Positions 34,363 through 46,199 of a stretch of 64,000 nt of DNA are shown piece by piece (the first letter of the stretch is position 1; each line of letters opens with the position of its first letter). The notes beneath the pieces are model-generated. The model was not told where the DNA came from. It did no database searches and was given only the letters and a program-made list of their open reading frames with translations. Source of the stretch: Pictodentalium vernedei (taxonomy: Eukaryota; Mollusca; Scaphopoda; Dentaliida; Dentaliidae); NCBI GenBank assembly GCA_031216915.1, contig CM062291.1, positions 38,387,621 to 38,451,620 of the forward strand, written 5' to 3'. Both the position numbers and the translations under genes were made by a program.

Positions 34363-35054
34363 TCAATATCTGGTATGACCTCCATCTGCATCGACTACTG
34401 CTGTGCATCTACGCCTCATGGAAGCGAACAAGTTAGCAATGAAGTGTTGTGGGATGTTGTTCCATATTCTGATAAGCTGTCTTTGGAGTTCCACAAGCAT
34501 TGACGGTGCATGGGGAAGCCGGCGTAGCTGACATTTCATTTCGTCCCATACGTGCTCAATGGGTGAGATATCGGGCGAATTTGCGGGCCATGGAAGAACA
34601 TCCACTTGTTGTTGCTGCAGATACTGTTGAACAACATGAGCTGCGTGGGGTCGGGCGTTGTCCAGCTGTAGAATGACGCCGGGGCCGTGGCGTAATGGCA
34701 AAATCAGACGAATTGCAGGTCTTCGAGGACGTAAGCCGTATTCTCTCAGCCGGTTAATTACTGTTTGAGGATGTATCTGTCTCAGGTTAGGGATGTTCCT
34801 GGCTGTCGTCGTTGCCGTTTGTTGCCGGTTCCGGAGATGGACGACACGGATATACTGATCTTGTGCAGGGGTGGTAACTTGGGGTCTCCCGGAGCGGGTC
34901 GGTCTCGAACGTCATCATGTTGTGCATGTCGATGGTCTAGCCTGTCTACAGTGTTACGGTGGCAGTTCAAATGCTGGCCAACCTCTCTGTGTGTTCTGCT
35001 AGCTCTAATCATACCCAGGGCAAGGAGACGTTGATTCATTGTCAATATTGGCAT
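34363..35054 (-). pseudogene. Tc1-like transposase, internally deleted and frameshifted
   Basis: The N-terminal helix-turn-helix reads MNQRLLALGMIRASRTHREV and GQHLNCHRNTVDRL. After a frameshift near 34880 come VVHLRNRQQTATTA-like and NRLREYGLRPRRPAIRL. The sequence then jumps to HGPGVILQLDNARPHAAHV with the second catalytic Asp, and SPDISPIEHVWDEMK with the Glu of the DDE triad. The segment with the first catalytic Asp (about 120 residues) is deleted, and only about 230 codons remain of the usual 340. It ends VVDADGGHTRY before a stop. It cannot encode an active enzyme. Confidence 0.88.
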
Positions 35055-35259
35055 GCTAATGTGGAGTCGTTTTAACAGCTGCGCAAGTTTGAATGTGAAC
35101 GATAGGAAGGCCTTACTTTAGTGTTTAAATACCCAAGGATTCACACTGCTGCGTGAATTTTCAGACTCTCCGCGTGCAAAACATGCCTTTTCACAAACGT
35201 GCAGCACGTCATTTAACGTTAATGCAATTTTAATGGGGAAAGCTGTTTTTGTGTTCAAT

Positions 35260-36384
35260 CAGGGACCAGCCTAGGGGGGAATTTTAGGGAGACTTCAAGT
35301 CTCCCTCCAGAAAAAATAGGGAGACTGCAGAGTCATGTAGGGAGACTTCATATGCAAGTGGGGAAAATTAAGAATATTCATGTACCACCCCCGCCGCCCC
35401 TTCATATTTTCAATTTATGGTCCTCCATTAACGTACAAATAATCCAGGTCCAATTGTCTATGATGCATCTGTGCCAGGTTAAAAAATCACAGTGTAATTA
35501 TTGACTGAAAATCCCCCACTGCTACCTTCTCCTTCATGACCCCTCACCTCTTCTTCGTGTCAATCCCCCATCACCCTCCTGTGGTTGCCTTTCAACAAAG
35601 TCTACTAAGCTAATAATTTCCTAAGTCTGAAAGTGTGAACAGGACCAGATGTAAGAAGGTTGCTTGGGAGGTTAATAAACAAAATACATTCTGGGGTCGA
35701 GTATTTTGTAAAAGAAATGTCATTCCGCATCATTTTTATGGCATTCCGGTGTCATTCGGCGTCATTTCATGTCATTCCGATGTTTAGGAGGACCCTTTTT
35801 CAAGATCGTCCACATGCACACTTGTGTCCTGTACAAAGCTTTTCTTGACATCACTAAAGCTTTTTTTCATGTGTTTCAATTCCATTCGTGTTTTTCTGGG
35901 AATAGACAGCCCAACAGTTAACAGTCGTCAGCAAATCGAAATGAAAATAATGTGTTATAAAATACGTCCGTTGTGTATACATTTTCAGCATCCTAAGCGA
36001 CGTAACCTACTTTCAAACTCGGTTGTTTTGTTGAGTCGCGTAAGTCACTTATTTTCGTTTCGACACTTGAAGCTCCGACTGGAACGCAACAAAATAGAAA
36101 TAAAAAAAATCCGCCGAAAGCAACAATGGACAATTGCTTGTCGTGTGATTTCAAATAAATGGACGTTTATTTGACGAATTAAAATGCCCATTTATCACAC
36201 TCGAGCACATTCGATTTTTGAAAATACTCGTTTTCATGTAAACCTCGCATCACTCAGTTCAGCCTTTTCTCATTTTGGCCAATTTTTAGAGGGCGACTTG
36301 TAATCGCCCCGACTATTTTTCTAGGCGACTTTGGGCTTAGAAGGGCGACTTAATCGCCCTAGTCGCCCTCACGGCTGGTCCCTG
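35260..36384. mobile_element. hAT-type MITE nested in the Tc1 element
   Basis: The terminal inverted repeats CAGGGACCAGCC and GGCTGGTCCCTG are exact over 12 bp. The 8-bp target duplication TGTTCAAT lies at 35252-35259 and 36385-36392. Sub-terminal palindromes differ slightly between ends: GGGAGACTTCAAGTCTCCC on the left, GGGCGACTTAATCGCCC on the right. No transposase was seen in 1125 bp, and a 116-codon frame at 35824-36174 has no recognised domain. It inserted after the Tc1 copy. Confidence 0.93.
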
Positions 36385-36524
36385 TGTTCAATATAACTTA
36401 TTCATGAACAGGTTAACACTCTTTACACCTACGAAATTATTTTTGTGGAGTTTGATCAATTTCTGCAATGCACACTTTCTTTTTTCGGCGAGTATATCAG
36501 GTGGTTAAATTTGGGGAATGTTTA

Positions 36525-36740
36525 TTTATCATCTGCATTGGGTAAAGAGTTAATGTAATAAGTTTTGATATTGTCTGCATTGGGTAAAGGGTTAATGTAA
36601 TAAATTTTGATATTGTCTGCATTGGGTAAAGGGTTAATGTAATAAATTTTGATATCGTCTGCATTGGGTAAAGGGTTAAGGAAAAATCTATTTGGTTTCA
36701 TGAGTGTATATATAAGGTGGTTAAATTTGGGGAATGTTTA
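36525..36740 (+). repeat. Tandem array and empty target site of the Tc1 element
   Basis: Three to four further units of GTAATAAATTTTGATATYGT plus CTGCATTGGGTAAAGGGTTA are followed by TTCATGAGTGTATATATAAG and GTGGTTAAATTTGGGGAATG. The latter is the same junction that the Tc1 element interrupts at 34161 and 36496, here without the insertion. Confidence 0.85.
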
Positions 36741-36769
36741 TTTTACCCAACACACTGCTGACTTCTTAA

Positions 36770-36984
36770 CTCCTAGCATTCTAGTGGTATTTCAGATTTT
36801 TTGTCACTGACTCCATTTTGCCCATGAAGCATGAAAAATTTAACAAATTATATCTTGTTTGACAGAGCTCAATGAGCTCTGTCAAACGAGATATAATTTT
36901 TTGTATTTTCAGTTGCAATGCAGTGCAATGTGGGAAAAATTTGCTGCAGAAAACTTTTCTATTTTGACATCAGAGTGCAGAGGG
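36770..36984. mobile_element. TTAA fold-back MITE, subfamily C, copy 1
   Basis: TTAA flanks at 36766-36769 and 36985-36988. The right end reads CAGAGTGCAGAGGG; the left end, CTCCTAGCATTCTAG, is diverged. The centre is TTGTTTGACAGAGCTCAATG, closing with AGCTCTGTCAAACGAG. A 23-base TGTTTGACAGAGCTC-type arm matches the core of elements C2, D1 and D2. Confidence 0.8.
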
Positions 36985-37361
36985 TTAACAATGATTCCAG
37001 TAATATGTAACACACACATCCCAGACAGGAATCAGGAAATGGATTATTATAAACCACACATGTATAAATACATAACAGATGCAAACATTCTATCCATGTT
37101 TTGACATTTATGTCCCACTAATACTGCTATTAGCTGTGTGTTTTGCACTTGCACTCAGTGTGCACAGGTATAAATGTAGGTTGAAAAGGTGAACTGCCTA
37201 CACCAATGGATCCAAGCCTTTACTAAACTAATGATGAAGTGTTTACTACACTTGGTATCATCTCCCAAAATAGATGAATAGGTCTGCACAAAACTGCCAG
37301 ATGACTCTTTTTGTTTGCTTATTGGTTGCCTTAGCCATTGTGCAGAAATATGTGACCTTAA

Positions 37362-37623
37362 CTCTATGCACTCTGATGTCAAAATAGAAAAGTTTTCATC
37401 GGCAAATATTTCCCATAATACAGTTTGATATTTAACCATGTTTAGCCATTGTGCAAAAAGATGTGACCTTAAACACCAATAAATAATAAATAACCAAGTA
37501 TACCTTGTTTGACAGAGCTCAGTGAGCTCTGTCAAACAATATATAATTGGTCAAATTCATAGTTAAACAAGAGAAAACAGAGTGGATGGAGAAAATTCTG
37601 TTGCACTACCAGAGTGCATGGGG
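37362..37623. mobile_element. TTAA fold-back MITE, subfamily C, copy 2, in a SINE tail
   Basis: It starts CTCTATGCACTCTGATGTC and ends ACCAGAGTGCATGGGG. TTAA precedes it at the end of TATGTGACCTTAA, and TTAAACACCAACAAATAAAT follows, so it splits a SINE tail. The core is TTGTTTGACAGAGCTCAGTG plus AGCTCTGTCAAACAA. A second SINE tail fragment (37442-37492) is inserted inside it. Confidence 0.85.
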
Positions 37624-38554
37624 TTAAACACCAACAAATAAATGAATAAATAAATTGACACTTATAAATTAATAAATAATTAAATTAAATAACTAAGTAA
37701 GTAAATTATTGGTTACCTCAAAAGGCCAAATTATATGACCGCAGACTCACAGGGATTCACAAATTGAAAATTTAAGATAACCCCACAAAGGTTATGCAAA
37801 AACAATTTCCATAACTCTTTTGAGCCAAGATAACCCAAATCCCATTGCATCTCTTTGTCCTCTTATGTCGTGGACAACCTATGTTTTGCCTGTCATTGTC
37901 CAGTAATCTGACACAAAGTCAAAACAAGTAAGTAGATGGTGGATGGAGTTGGAAATGCCCATCAGGGTTGAAATTCCACCCAGATAATGTCAAAGTTTAG
38001 TGAAACTGCACAAAACAAAACCCCATAAAAATATTGTGAAAAGTGTTCCGAATAAAATCTGAGGAATGTCAGCTTGAAATATGCCAGTGTGTCTTAACTT
38101 TTTTTTTCATAGAACCCAAGTACACGGTGAATGGAGACTCCACTATGCAAGGTCAGAATTTTGAACACTTGCGCAACACAAGATGACATTATGCTCATTC
38201 AATTGTTCTTCAGAAAATATGCGAGACTTTTTATGAGAATTGGATTCATGCAAAATTCTGCCCCTGCTCTGTTGTTGTCGTCGTAATCACAAATTCTGCC
38301 CCTCCTCACACTGATCTAACCAGCACACACAAGGCAAATTATTAATATCAGAATAAAGAACTGTAGGCCAAGAATGTAATTGTTCTATCCAATGAAATTG
38401 ATTATTCAGTAGTAAAGAGAGTGTAGGGAAAAAACCCTAATGGAAAAAATCCCATGGAAAAAACACCCGTGGAAAAGACCCTAACAAAAGTTGCATGTGT
38501 AAGAAAAAACCCAAATTTTGTTGTTGTCAGCCCTTTGAATACTTTTTTACCAAA
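37624..38554. other. No gene recognised
   Basis: A short AAT-rich SINE tail remnant is followed by AT-rich DNA. No exon is supported. Confidence 0.5.
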
Positions 38555-39225
38555 GTTAGTTCACCTGGCCCAAAGGGCCGTGTGAGCTATTGCATCACTT
38601 CGTCGTCATCCATCGGCTGTAAACTTTTCACATTTTTATCTTCTTCTCTGGCACTGCTGAGCCAATGTGAATCAAACTTTGCCAGAATGGTCTATGGGAG
38701 AACCTCTACAAACGATCCTCATTTTGTTTCCATTGGATGAAAAACATGGCCACCAGAGGCATTCTTTGATTCTGATAGGTGGATTTTCAAAAATCTTCTC
38801 TGAAACTACAAGGCCAAATGATTTGAAACTTCACATGCTTAATGGCTGGGACACTCTCTACCAACGATCCTCATTTAATGTTGATCGGGTTGCAAATATG
38901 GGCACAATTGTGGCTTATAGTTACCATAGAAACCCTATGGGAAATCACATTATCATCTTCTCTGGAACTACTAAACCAATGTGAACCAAACTTGGCAGGA
39001 ATAGTCCATGGGAGGTTCTCTACAACTGTTCCTCATTGTGTTCCTGTTGGATGAAAAACATGGCCGCTAGAGGCATTCTTTGATTCTGATTGGCCAATTT
39101 TGAAAAATCTCTGAAACTACAAGGCCAAATGTTTTGAAACTAACCATAGAAACCCTATGAGAAACACATTTTCATCTTCTTTTCTGCCAGGTGAGCGATT
39201 ACATGCTCTCTAGAGACTCTTGGTA
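38555..39225 (+). repeat. Dispersed repeat beginning TTCACCTGGCCCAAAGGGCC
   Basis: The start folds as GGCCCAAAGGGCC. The body has two to three diverged units with CCAATGTGAATCAAACTT, GGCCACCAGAGGCATTCTTT and GAAACTACAAGGCCAAATG. The end reads GCCAGGTGAGCGATTACATG. The CACCTGG...CCAGGTGAGCGA frame is a common dispersed repeat type in lophotrochozoan genomes (general knowledge). Confidence 0.7.
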
Positions 39226-39474
39226 TTCAGTTGCAAACCCAATTCCAAGTTAACTACTTTTTTGTTATTTTGTTAAGTTACATGTACATGTAGAAGACTC
39301 TTGTTATTGTAATATCTCTTGATCTAAATTTGAACTTATCCAAGCATAAAATAACATTATCATTCTTTAAATGTTTTCTACATAATACATCTTAACAGTT
39401 TATTTAAATTATTTTGGGTTGCCAAAAGACTCTTTCAGTTATGTACAACAAATATGGAAATGTTATGACTTTAA

Positions 39475-39703
39475 CCCTTTACCCAATGCAGACGATATCA
39501 AAATTTATTATTTTAAATATCATTTTTTCAAAAAATTTCAAGAAAACCATATCATGTGGCCCTTCATTGGAACGTGCTCGATGAGCTCGTTCCAACGAGG
39601 GGTCACATGATATGGTTTTGTTGAAATGTTTTGAAAAATATTTTTTCAACTGTGGAATTTGCATATTACGCAGGCAAATGCGGCCGATTCGTTGGGTAAA
39701 GGG
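39475..39703. mobile_element. TTAA fold-back MITE, subfamily B, copy 2
   Basis: Ends CCCTTTACCCAATG and CGTTGGGTAAAGGG with flanks TTAA and TTAT. The stem contains AAAACCATATCATGTG and CATTGGAACGTGCTCG, returning as GAGCTCGTTCCAACGAGG. Confidence 0.88.
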
Positions 39704-41407
39704 TTATACATTTGTTCAAACCATATACATGTAAATAAGGATGCCATTGGAAGCAGAACATCAAGCTTGTTCCAAATGCAGCAATATTTGTTTTTTCTGG
39801 GTTTTTTTTAACCCAATTGAGTGAATTTGGATAGCTGTTAATTTTGACACTAAAATCTTATTTGTGTCTCCGGTACCTTCTATATGAGTGACGCAGCCCC
39901 CTTACCGGGTCTGCATCAGCTCTGGACGACGCAACCATGCCACACCCGGCTTATCAATGCTCCTGCGTCTGAGACATAGTCTCAATGACTGAAGTAAGAT
40001 TCATGTCCAGAAAGGGCCAGTACTTGGCCATTTATTAACATATAGTGAATAAAGTGTTGTACATAATATTGATTTTACACGATACAGATTATTTACATAC
40101 ATATATGTTGTTAAACCCCAACCAATTCAAACCTCTAATGTCACAACTGGCAGAGGTTCTAGAATAAACACCTCACGACTGGCAGAGGTGGGAGAATAAA
40201 CACCGCCGCCTCCAGAACTGTAGCCATTGAAAAAGGGAGGGAATGGAATGCCCAGGGTGGGAAAAGAGTAACGAAACGATGGCGGGACCTAATTCCCGAC
40301 TTGTTCCCACGAGGCTCCGAATGAAAATGCAGCTATACGTACTGCATTCCCCCACACCTTAATAAATCTCTTTGTCTGATGGTCATTGGCCGAATTTGGA
40401 ACCATGTGTTTTGGATTATTGAGAAACCCTTATCACATTGTCCCTTGTTTGACCTGGCTTGGGATTTAGCTGTCTATACAAATTAGATAAGGGTCTTTCC
40501 AGACGTGCCGCAGCTCTAACATATGCCACCATGACTGATGGTGACTTGTAAGAGATGTCTAAGTACCGTTAGGCACAAACTTATTTACACAGCCATGCTT
40601 GGCTATGTAAATCCCCTAAATGTTCTGATGTTCTCCGAGCCTTCTTGTGTTGTCAGTATCCTATTGATGTGAGTGTGCACGCGTAGAAATAAGGAATGAC
40701 ATTACAGGTTATGCAAAGTTAACATGCATAACCCTTCGTAACTTATTTTTGGTAACTTGTCTCAAAATTGTAATTCATATTCTGTCACTTTTTATTACAA
40801 TTTATGGAAAAGCTACATTGATATCATGAAAATGATACATTTTGACTATTCACTGCATACTGTTATGTGTTTCCATTCATTAAAAAAATAATATTGTATG
40901 TTCTATCAATATCTTACTTCAGCAATATGAACGTAGTGGCTACCTACCTGCACACCATAGTGGGCAGGAAAGTAGCCACTGTGTTCAGATTGCTGAAGTA
41001 ATCAATATCTGTGTTTCTATCCCAATGAATTGTGGATCACATGATCAACCATCAACAACAATGGTTGGCCACTTTTTGACAGTAAAATGCTATCGCAAAC
41101 TGTGTATAGGATACGCATTTTGAAATCCCCATAACCTCCCAATATTCTGAGTGACTGTTCATGACCAGGCCTGAAAATAGGCAGTCTGACATTTGCAGAA
41201 GAGGTCCCCAGAAGGTAAATTTGATGATGCTACCCCATACAGTGGGCCAGTTTATCCTCTGGATACCTCTTTCTGTTTAGTTTTGAGACCTTGATTCAGA
41301 TTGAGGTTCACAGAGGGTAAATTTAGTGATGCCACCCTGCTGTGCAGGGTAGCATCACTAAATTCACCCACTGGAGACCTCATTTTGCATATGACAGTCC
41401 GCTTATT
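39704..41407. other. No gene; two hairpins
   Basis: TACTTCAGCAATATGAAC and its imperfect inverted copy bound a hairpin at 40915-41000 that contains GTAGTGGCTAC. GGTAAATTTAGTGATGCCAC (41316) and its inverted copy ending at 41369 form a second. Both could be cores of fold-back elements. No exon is supported. Confidence 0.5.
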
Positions 41408-42235
41408 TCTGATCAACCTACCCACAATTGTTTACTACAGGCTTGCACTACAGTGGAAGTCCCCAACTCGGATAATATACTCTATTTTTGTCTTTCCCAA
41501 GCAATTTGGGAAAGAAAAGTGGTGCAAAAAAAAATAAGCCAAAACTGGGTTGAATGCAACCGGCGTAGACCAGCTCTCTTCCAAGTACAATTCCACAACT
41601 TCCGTTGCCAGTGCGCATATGCGTAGCTAATGACTCATTCTTTTTTTTATCCAAGACACGTGAAGGATGTGTCTCCGCCATATGCATTATGAAACAGTGA
41701 TAATTCAACTCGTCGATAATGGTTTTCCGGTGACTGGAATTATGGATCTGAAGATCGTATAATAACAGGACTGTGTTTTATATATTCTCGTTAATATTTT
41801 CAACCACATTCTCATTGTATATTATTTACCATTCCATTTTCGCGAATGATTTTTCGACATCGTGTCAACGTGGTTCGACAAAGAAATTTTTCGGTTGATA
41901 AATTTAATTGTTATTGGAGTTAGGTGTCAATCAGGGACTGTCTGGGCAGGATTTCTTCACTCTGTTGAGGGCTGAATTTCTGTTTTTTCGATCCCTGTCG
42001 GCCGTCTGGGTTCTGTCGTGTACCCACCGTTTTTTTTTGCCACCTTCTCTCGTAGTTGAGGGTGTTCTACTTTCTGTATCTGTTGAGTTCACCTTTTTCT
42101 TCTACTGTTCTCACCTTTGTTTTTTCTGGTTCGGTTCCTTTAGGGCAATTCCTTTTGCCCTTGCCTTGGTGCGTTCTCGGGGCTGTTTCTTCCGCACCCG
42201 CGGCTGGTGTGGAACGCTGTTGTTTTGGCCCTCAC

Positions 42236-42640
42236 GACTGGTGTGAGTTATACCCCCTCCGTAGGGGATGTGCAGTTCCTCCCACACCCACAGTGGGGGG
42301 AATGGTGTCATTTCGGGGCCTCCCGACTCGACGTCTGGTGTGAGTTATACCCCCTCCATGGGGGATGTGCAGCTCCTCCCGCATCCACAGGGGGTGGGGA
42401 ATGCTGTCGTTTTGGGGCCTTCTGACTCGACCACGTCTGGTGAGAATTACTCCCCCCTCCGTGGGGGATGTGCAGCTCCTCCCGCACCAGCGGGGGGTGG
42501 GGAACGCTGTCGTTTCTGGGCCCCTCGACTCGACCACGTCTGGTGAGAGTTATTCCCCTTCCATGGGGGATGTACAGTTTTTTTTTACGTGGTGGATACT
42601 GCGGGAGCTGTTGCATTTCTGGTGAAGAGATGCCTGGTTC
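42236..42640 (+). repeat. Tandem repeat of about 100 bp in the DIRS leader
   Basis: Four units begin near 42236, 42333, 42435 and 42538 (97-103 bp apart), each with GTCTGGTGTGAGTTATACCC or a variant, GGGGGATGTGCAGCTCCTCC and GGGGAACGCTGTCGTTT. They lie upstream of the gag-like frame. The open frames through them are artefacts. Confidence 0.85.
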
Positions 42641-42836
42641 CGGGACTATGCGCTCTCTCCTGTCGACATCTGAGGCTGTCACTAGGGTTGTGACTCCTCC
42701 TTTGGAGGCCGAGCTAGGTGGCTCTCTCCCCTTTTCCGCCAGTTCCAACAGCTCCCGTCGTATCTGCTGCTACTGCTGTTTCGTCTACAACGTCATCGGG
42801 CACCGTTTTTAGCCAGCCTCGGCTTATCCCTGCAAG

Positions 42837-43100
42837 GGTCTGCAGGGATGTCTGTAGTGTGATTGTGGGGTATCGGCCTCAGCCTTCCCCGACTTCAACT
42901 CGGCGAAGTCGGAAGTGGCTGCCGACTGAACCCCCTACTGTGACCTCTCAGCCGTTGAGCACAGTAGTTTTATACCTGCAGTGGTCTGCAGCGGTGTCTG
43001 GGAGTGTAGACATGGGGGTATCGGCCTCAGCCTTCCCTGATTTCAACTCGGCGAAGTTGGAAGTGGCTGCCGGCCGGACCCTCTACTGTGGTCTGTGAGT
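42837..43100 (+). repeat. Second tandem duplication in the DIRS leader
   Basis: Two units share GTCTGCAG, GGGGTATCGGCCTCAGCCTT, TTCAACTCGGCGAAG and GGAAGTGGCTGCCG; copy starts are about 150 bp apart. Confidence 0.8.
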
Positions 43101-43479
43101 ACCACAGTTTTGTCATTGGCATTTTCTGTCCACTCATTCTGGTCACACGGCCAGTTTTGCGGGACCAACACATTTCTGTACAGCTGGGACCTTCTGCCTC
43201 CCGCTATGGTGATCCTCGGGGTGTGTCGTACCCCTATACACGTCTGCAAACAGATGTTTCGGCTGCCGCCCGTCGCCCCACTTCGGGTGTATTGGAGGAT
43301 CGTGACCCTTCACTGGTTAAGAGGGTCAGGTGTGAAGCCACTTTGCTGGTCGTTCCCATGTCAAACCGGCTGGTACAGGCAGGAAGCTTAGGTAGACCCT
43401 CTCCTTACTCACTCAGGTTCTGTCCAAGAGCCTTCCCATTGCTTCCAGTGAGGCAGCGAGTGGTTTCCAGACGCCCCCT

Positions 43480-44470
43480 ATGACTCCCCCTCCTGGGATT
43501 GGAAACAGGCCGCTTTCTGATCCCCCTGGTGCCTACACCATGGGAGGCAACTGCTGGTTTGCCCATGATGAGCTATGTGTCTTCCGACTCCGGGGAGGAG
43601 TCAGACATCCTTGATGTCGAGAGCCAGCAGTCTTCTGACTTGGGGGCAGCTCTTGACTTTGTGTTTGGGTTCCTTCCGGATCTCAAACCATCAAACCAGC
43701 CGACAGTGTCATCCAGGCCGCGATCATCAGTCGCGCGCCTACAGCCTGTAGAGCAACCTGCTTCTGGGCGTCTTCGACTGTGCCAGTCACTACAGGTGGT
43801 TGAAGCATTTTCAGCATTATTGGACTCTTAAGCGGAGTTCCAAGGCTATGAAGGCTCCGTTTCTCACCAGGGTTGACACCTTTTCGCCTCCGGTGCATTA
43901 TCATTACTACGATTTTGCCAATCCGTCAGTCTGCCAGACTTTGACGGTTTTGGATCAGGACTCCCAATTTCCTCGGGCTTTCCAGGCTCAAGTCGGCCGT
44001 CATTCCCATGACGACTCTGGAGTCCATGTTGGGCTTATCGAGAGAAATGCTGGGTATGCTTTCTCTCTCCGGTCACATCGTATCTGCCTCCAGATAGGTT
44101 TGACGATGTACAGGCTCCCTTGCGTGTGCTGTCCAAGGCGCTCATACATCTTACTCACACGCATGTCTGTGGCAAGGCTATTTTGGAACTAGTTTGAAGG
44201 GACTGTGTGCTGGACACAGGCCGATCCCTTCCTGGGGGCAGCGCGCTGCACTTCGATCTGCTACTTTGGCAGGTCTGCTACTGTTCCATGGGTTCCATGT
44301 CGACGGTCAGGATCCTACGTCATTCCAAAGATCAGCTGCTACTTCGTCAGCTTGATCAGCCTTCTAGGGGAGGCAGGGACCGTTCAGGGCCTAACAAGTA
44401 CCCTTCTGCTTCCTCTGCGAAGCAAAGGGCTGATCCTTCTGCCACCGCTTCTACTTCTTACTGACGGGGT
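43480..44470 (+). pseudogene. DIRS B: gag-like region (broken)
   Basis: Frames spanning ETGRFLIPLVP and SDSGEESDILDVE, then LDFVFGFLPDLKPS, and, after a frameshift, APFLTRVDTFSPPVHYHYYD. This order is seen in the first ORF of DIRS-type elements, whose product is thought to play the gag role. Assignment rests on position and on the FGFLPDLKP-type motif. Confidence 0.6.
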
Positions 44471-44639
44471 AAGGGTAAGCACCGGCAGGCAAGAGGGAAG
44501 TCTCAGGATTCTTCATTCAGTAGAGGAGGTGGTTTCTCCTCTCGCTGGTCTCTCCGGAGAAGGTCCTCACCTCAATTCGTCCAGGTTGGAGGAAGGATAG
44601 CAGAGTTCGCAGACCATTGGGCCACCATTAGGTGTTAGA

Positions 44640-46170
44640 TGTTGTTCGGTCCAGGCTGCGAATATCCTTCCGAAGGCACCTCACTCTGTCCAGAGTGCCT
44701 CTTCCAACCACAGTTCCTTCAGACGTTTTACGTCGGGAGCTTTAGTCCACGGAGACAGACAATCTCCTGGCCAAGGGGGCGATCGAGGTCGTCAAGAACA
44801 TTCAGTCAGTGGGGTTTTATTCCCACCTGTTCTTGATACCGAAGAAGGGCGACCGACTCCGACCGGTTATCGATCTGAGTATCCTGAACCAGTCTATCAT
44901 TGCTCCCAAGTTCAGCATGGAGACTTTCAGGTCGGTCCGCCGTTCCATTCACCAGGGAGATTTCGCTTCCAGCATCGACCTGCGAGACGCTTACTTTCAC
45001 GTTCCGATTCATTGTGTGTCGCGGAAGTATCTCAGGTTCGCTTTTCTGGAGCGAGTTTACCAGTTGAAGGCCATGCCTTTCGGCCTCAACCTGGCTCCTT
45101 GGGCCTTCACTCAACTGATGTCGCATGTGATAGCCTTCCATCGCACACAGTCCAGGGTGACTACTTCGGCATATCTAGACGATATCCTCCAGAGGCATTC
45201 CAATGCTGCCTTACTGGAGTTGGATGTTGACACTCTGTTGAGCTTGCTCACGTCACTAGGATTCAGAGTCAACGAGGAGAAGTCGGATCTGGTCCCTTCT
45301 CAGTCGTTTTGTCATCTGGAGATGGCCTTCCGCACTCAGTTCAATACGGTGGCGGTTCCCCAGACCAGGGCTGTGATTCTCTCAGCTTTTGCTCTGACTC
45401 TGTTCCCAGTCCACATCCGCGACAGCACGGGGTATTCTCCGGCTGCTCGGTCTCTGCAGTTCGGTGACCGATCTCATTCCTCTAGGTCGGCTGCATGTCA
45501 GACCTCTCCAACACTTTCTGCTCAGTCGAATGTCGATTCTCTGGATCTGGTGCTTCAGTTACCAGAATCTCTTATCCTCACCTTCTCCACTGGACGAATG
45601 TTCAGTGGATCATGCAGGGTGTCTCGTTGGACTTACCCACGTGCGATCGCGTTCTGTCGGCAGATGTCAGCAATGTCGGATGGTGTGCGACGTTAGATCC
45701 TCTAGGTCTTTCCCTTCACAGGGTGTGGGACCAGGATCGGGCATCTCTACACATCAACCAAAAGTAGCTTCTTGCTCTTCTGGGTTTCAGGCAGTTGATC
45801 CCTCACCTGTCGAATCGTCAGGTCCTTCTGTTGTTCGACAATTCGACAGTGGTTGCTTACATTTGGAACCAGGGTGGCACGCACTCGGTTGCAATGTACG
45901 AATTGGCTTGGGATCTTCTACTGCTCGCTCAGGATGTCAGTGCCGGGGTGGTTGTTCATCACATTTCCGTTTGTCAGAACATCCTAGCCGATTCCCTGTC
46001 TCAACGGGGCAGGTTCTTTTCCACCGAGTGGATACTCCACTTGGCTGTGTTCCATCGATCTCTTTGCGACTCGTTGGAACCATCAGGTGGACACTTTCGT
46101 GTCTTGTCGGCTACGCCTTCCTGCCGGTTCCGATTCCGCCTCAGGTTCTTGCCCAGATATGAACCTGCAG
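44640..46170 (+). pseudogene. DIRS B: reverse transcriptase and RNase H (broken)
   Basis: From 44809, 295 codons are open. They read GFYSHLFLIPKKGDRLRPVI, DLSILNQ, SSIDLRDAYFHVPI, MPFGLNLAPWAFTQLM, then the catalytic AYLDD (YLDD at 45172-45183) and GFRVNEEKSDLVPSQSF. After a frameshift, LIPLGRLHVRPLQHFLLS leads to RNase H with VLSADVSNVGWCATLDPLG, HINQK followed by a stop, LLFDNSTVVAYIWNQGG and ILADSLSQRGRFFSTEW. Part of the segment between RNase H and the recombinase present in copy A (the DLFATR block) is deleted here. The RT catalytic residues survive, but the polyprotein is interrupted. Confidence 0.85.
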
Positions 46171-46199
46171 TCGTCGAATCCTTTTGATCACTCCCCTGT

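Larger units (their letters stand above)
34161..36496 (-). mobile_element. Tc1/mariner element with nested hAT MITE
   Basis: The terminal repeats are TATACTCTCCCAAAAAAGAA and onward to AGTGTGCAT on the left (34161-34189) and its inverted match on the right (36468-36496), 29 bp with three mismatches, bordered by TA. A broken transposase lies on the minus strand. Because a duplicate of the flanking locus at about 36690-36740 lacks the element, the insertion point is confirmed. The right half is split by a hAT MITE (35260-36384). Confidence 0.88.
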
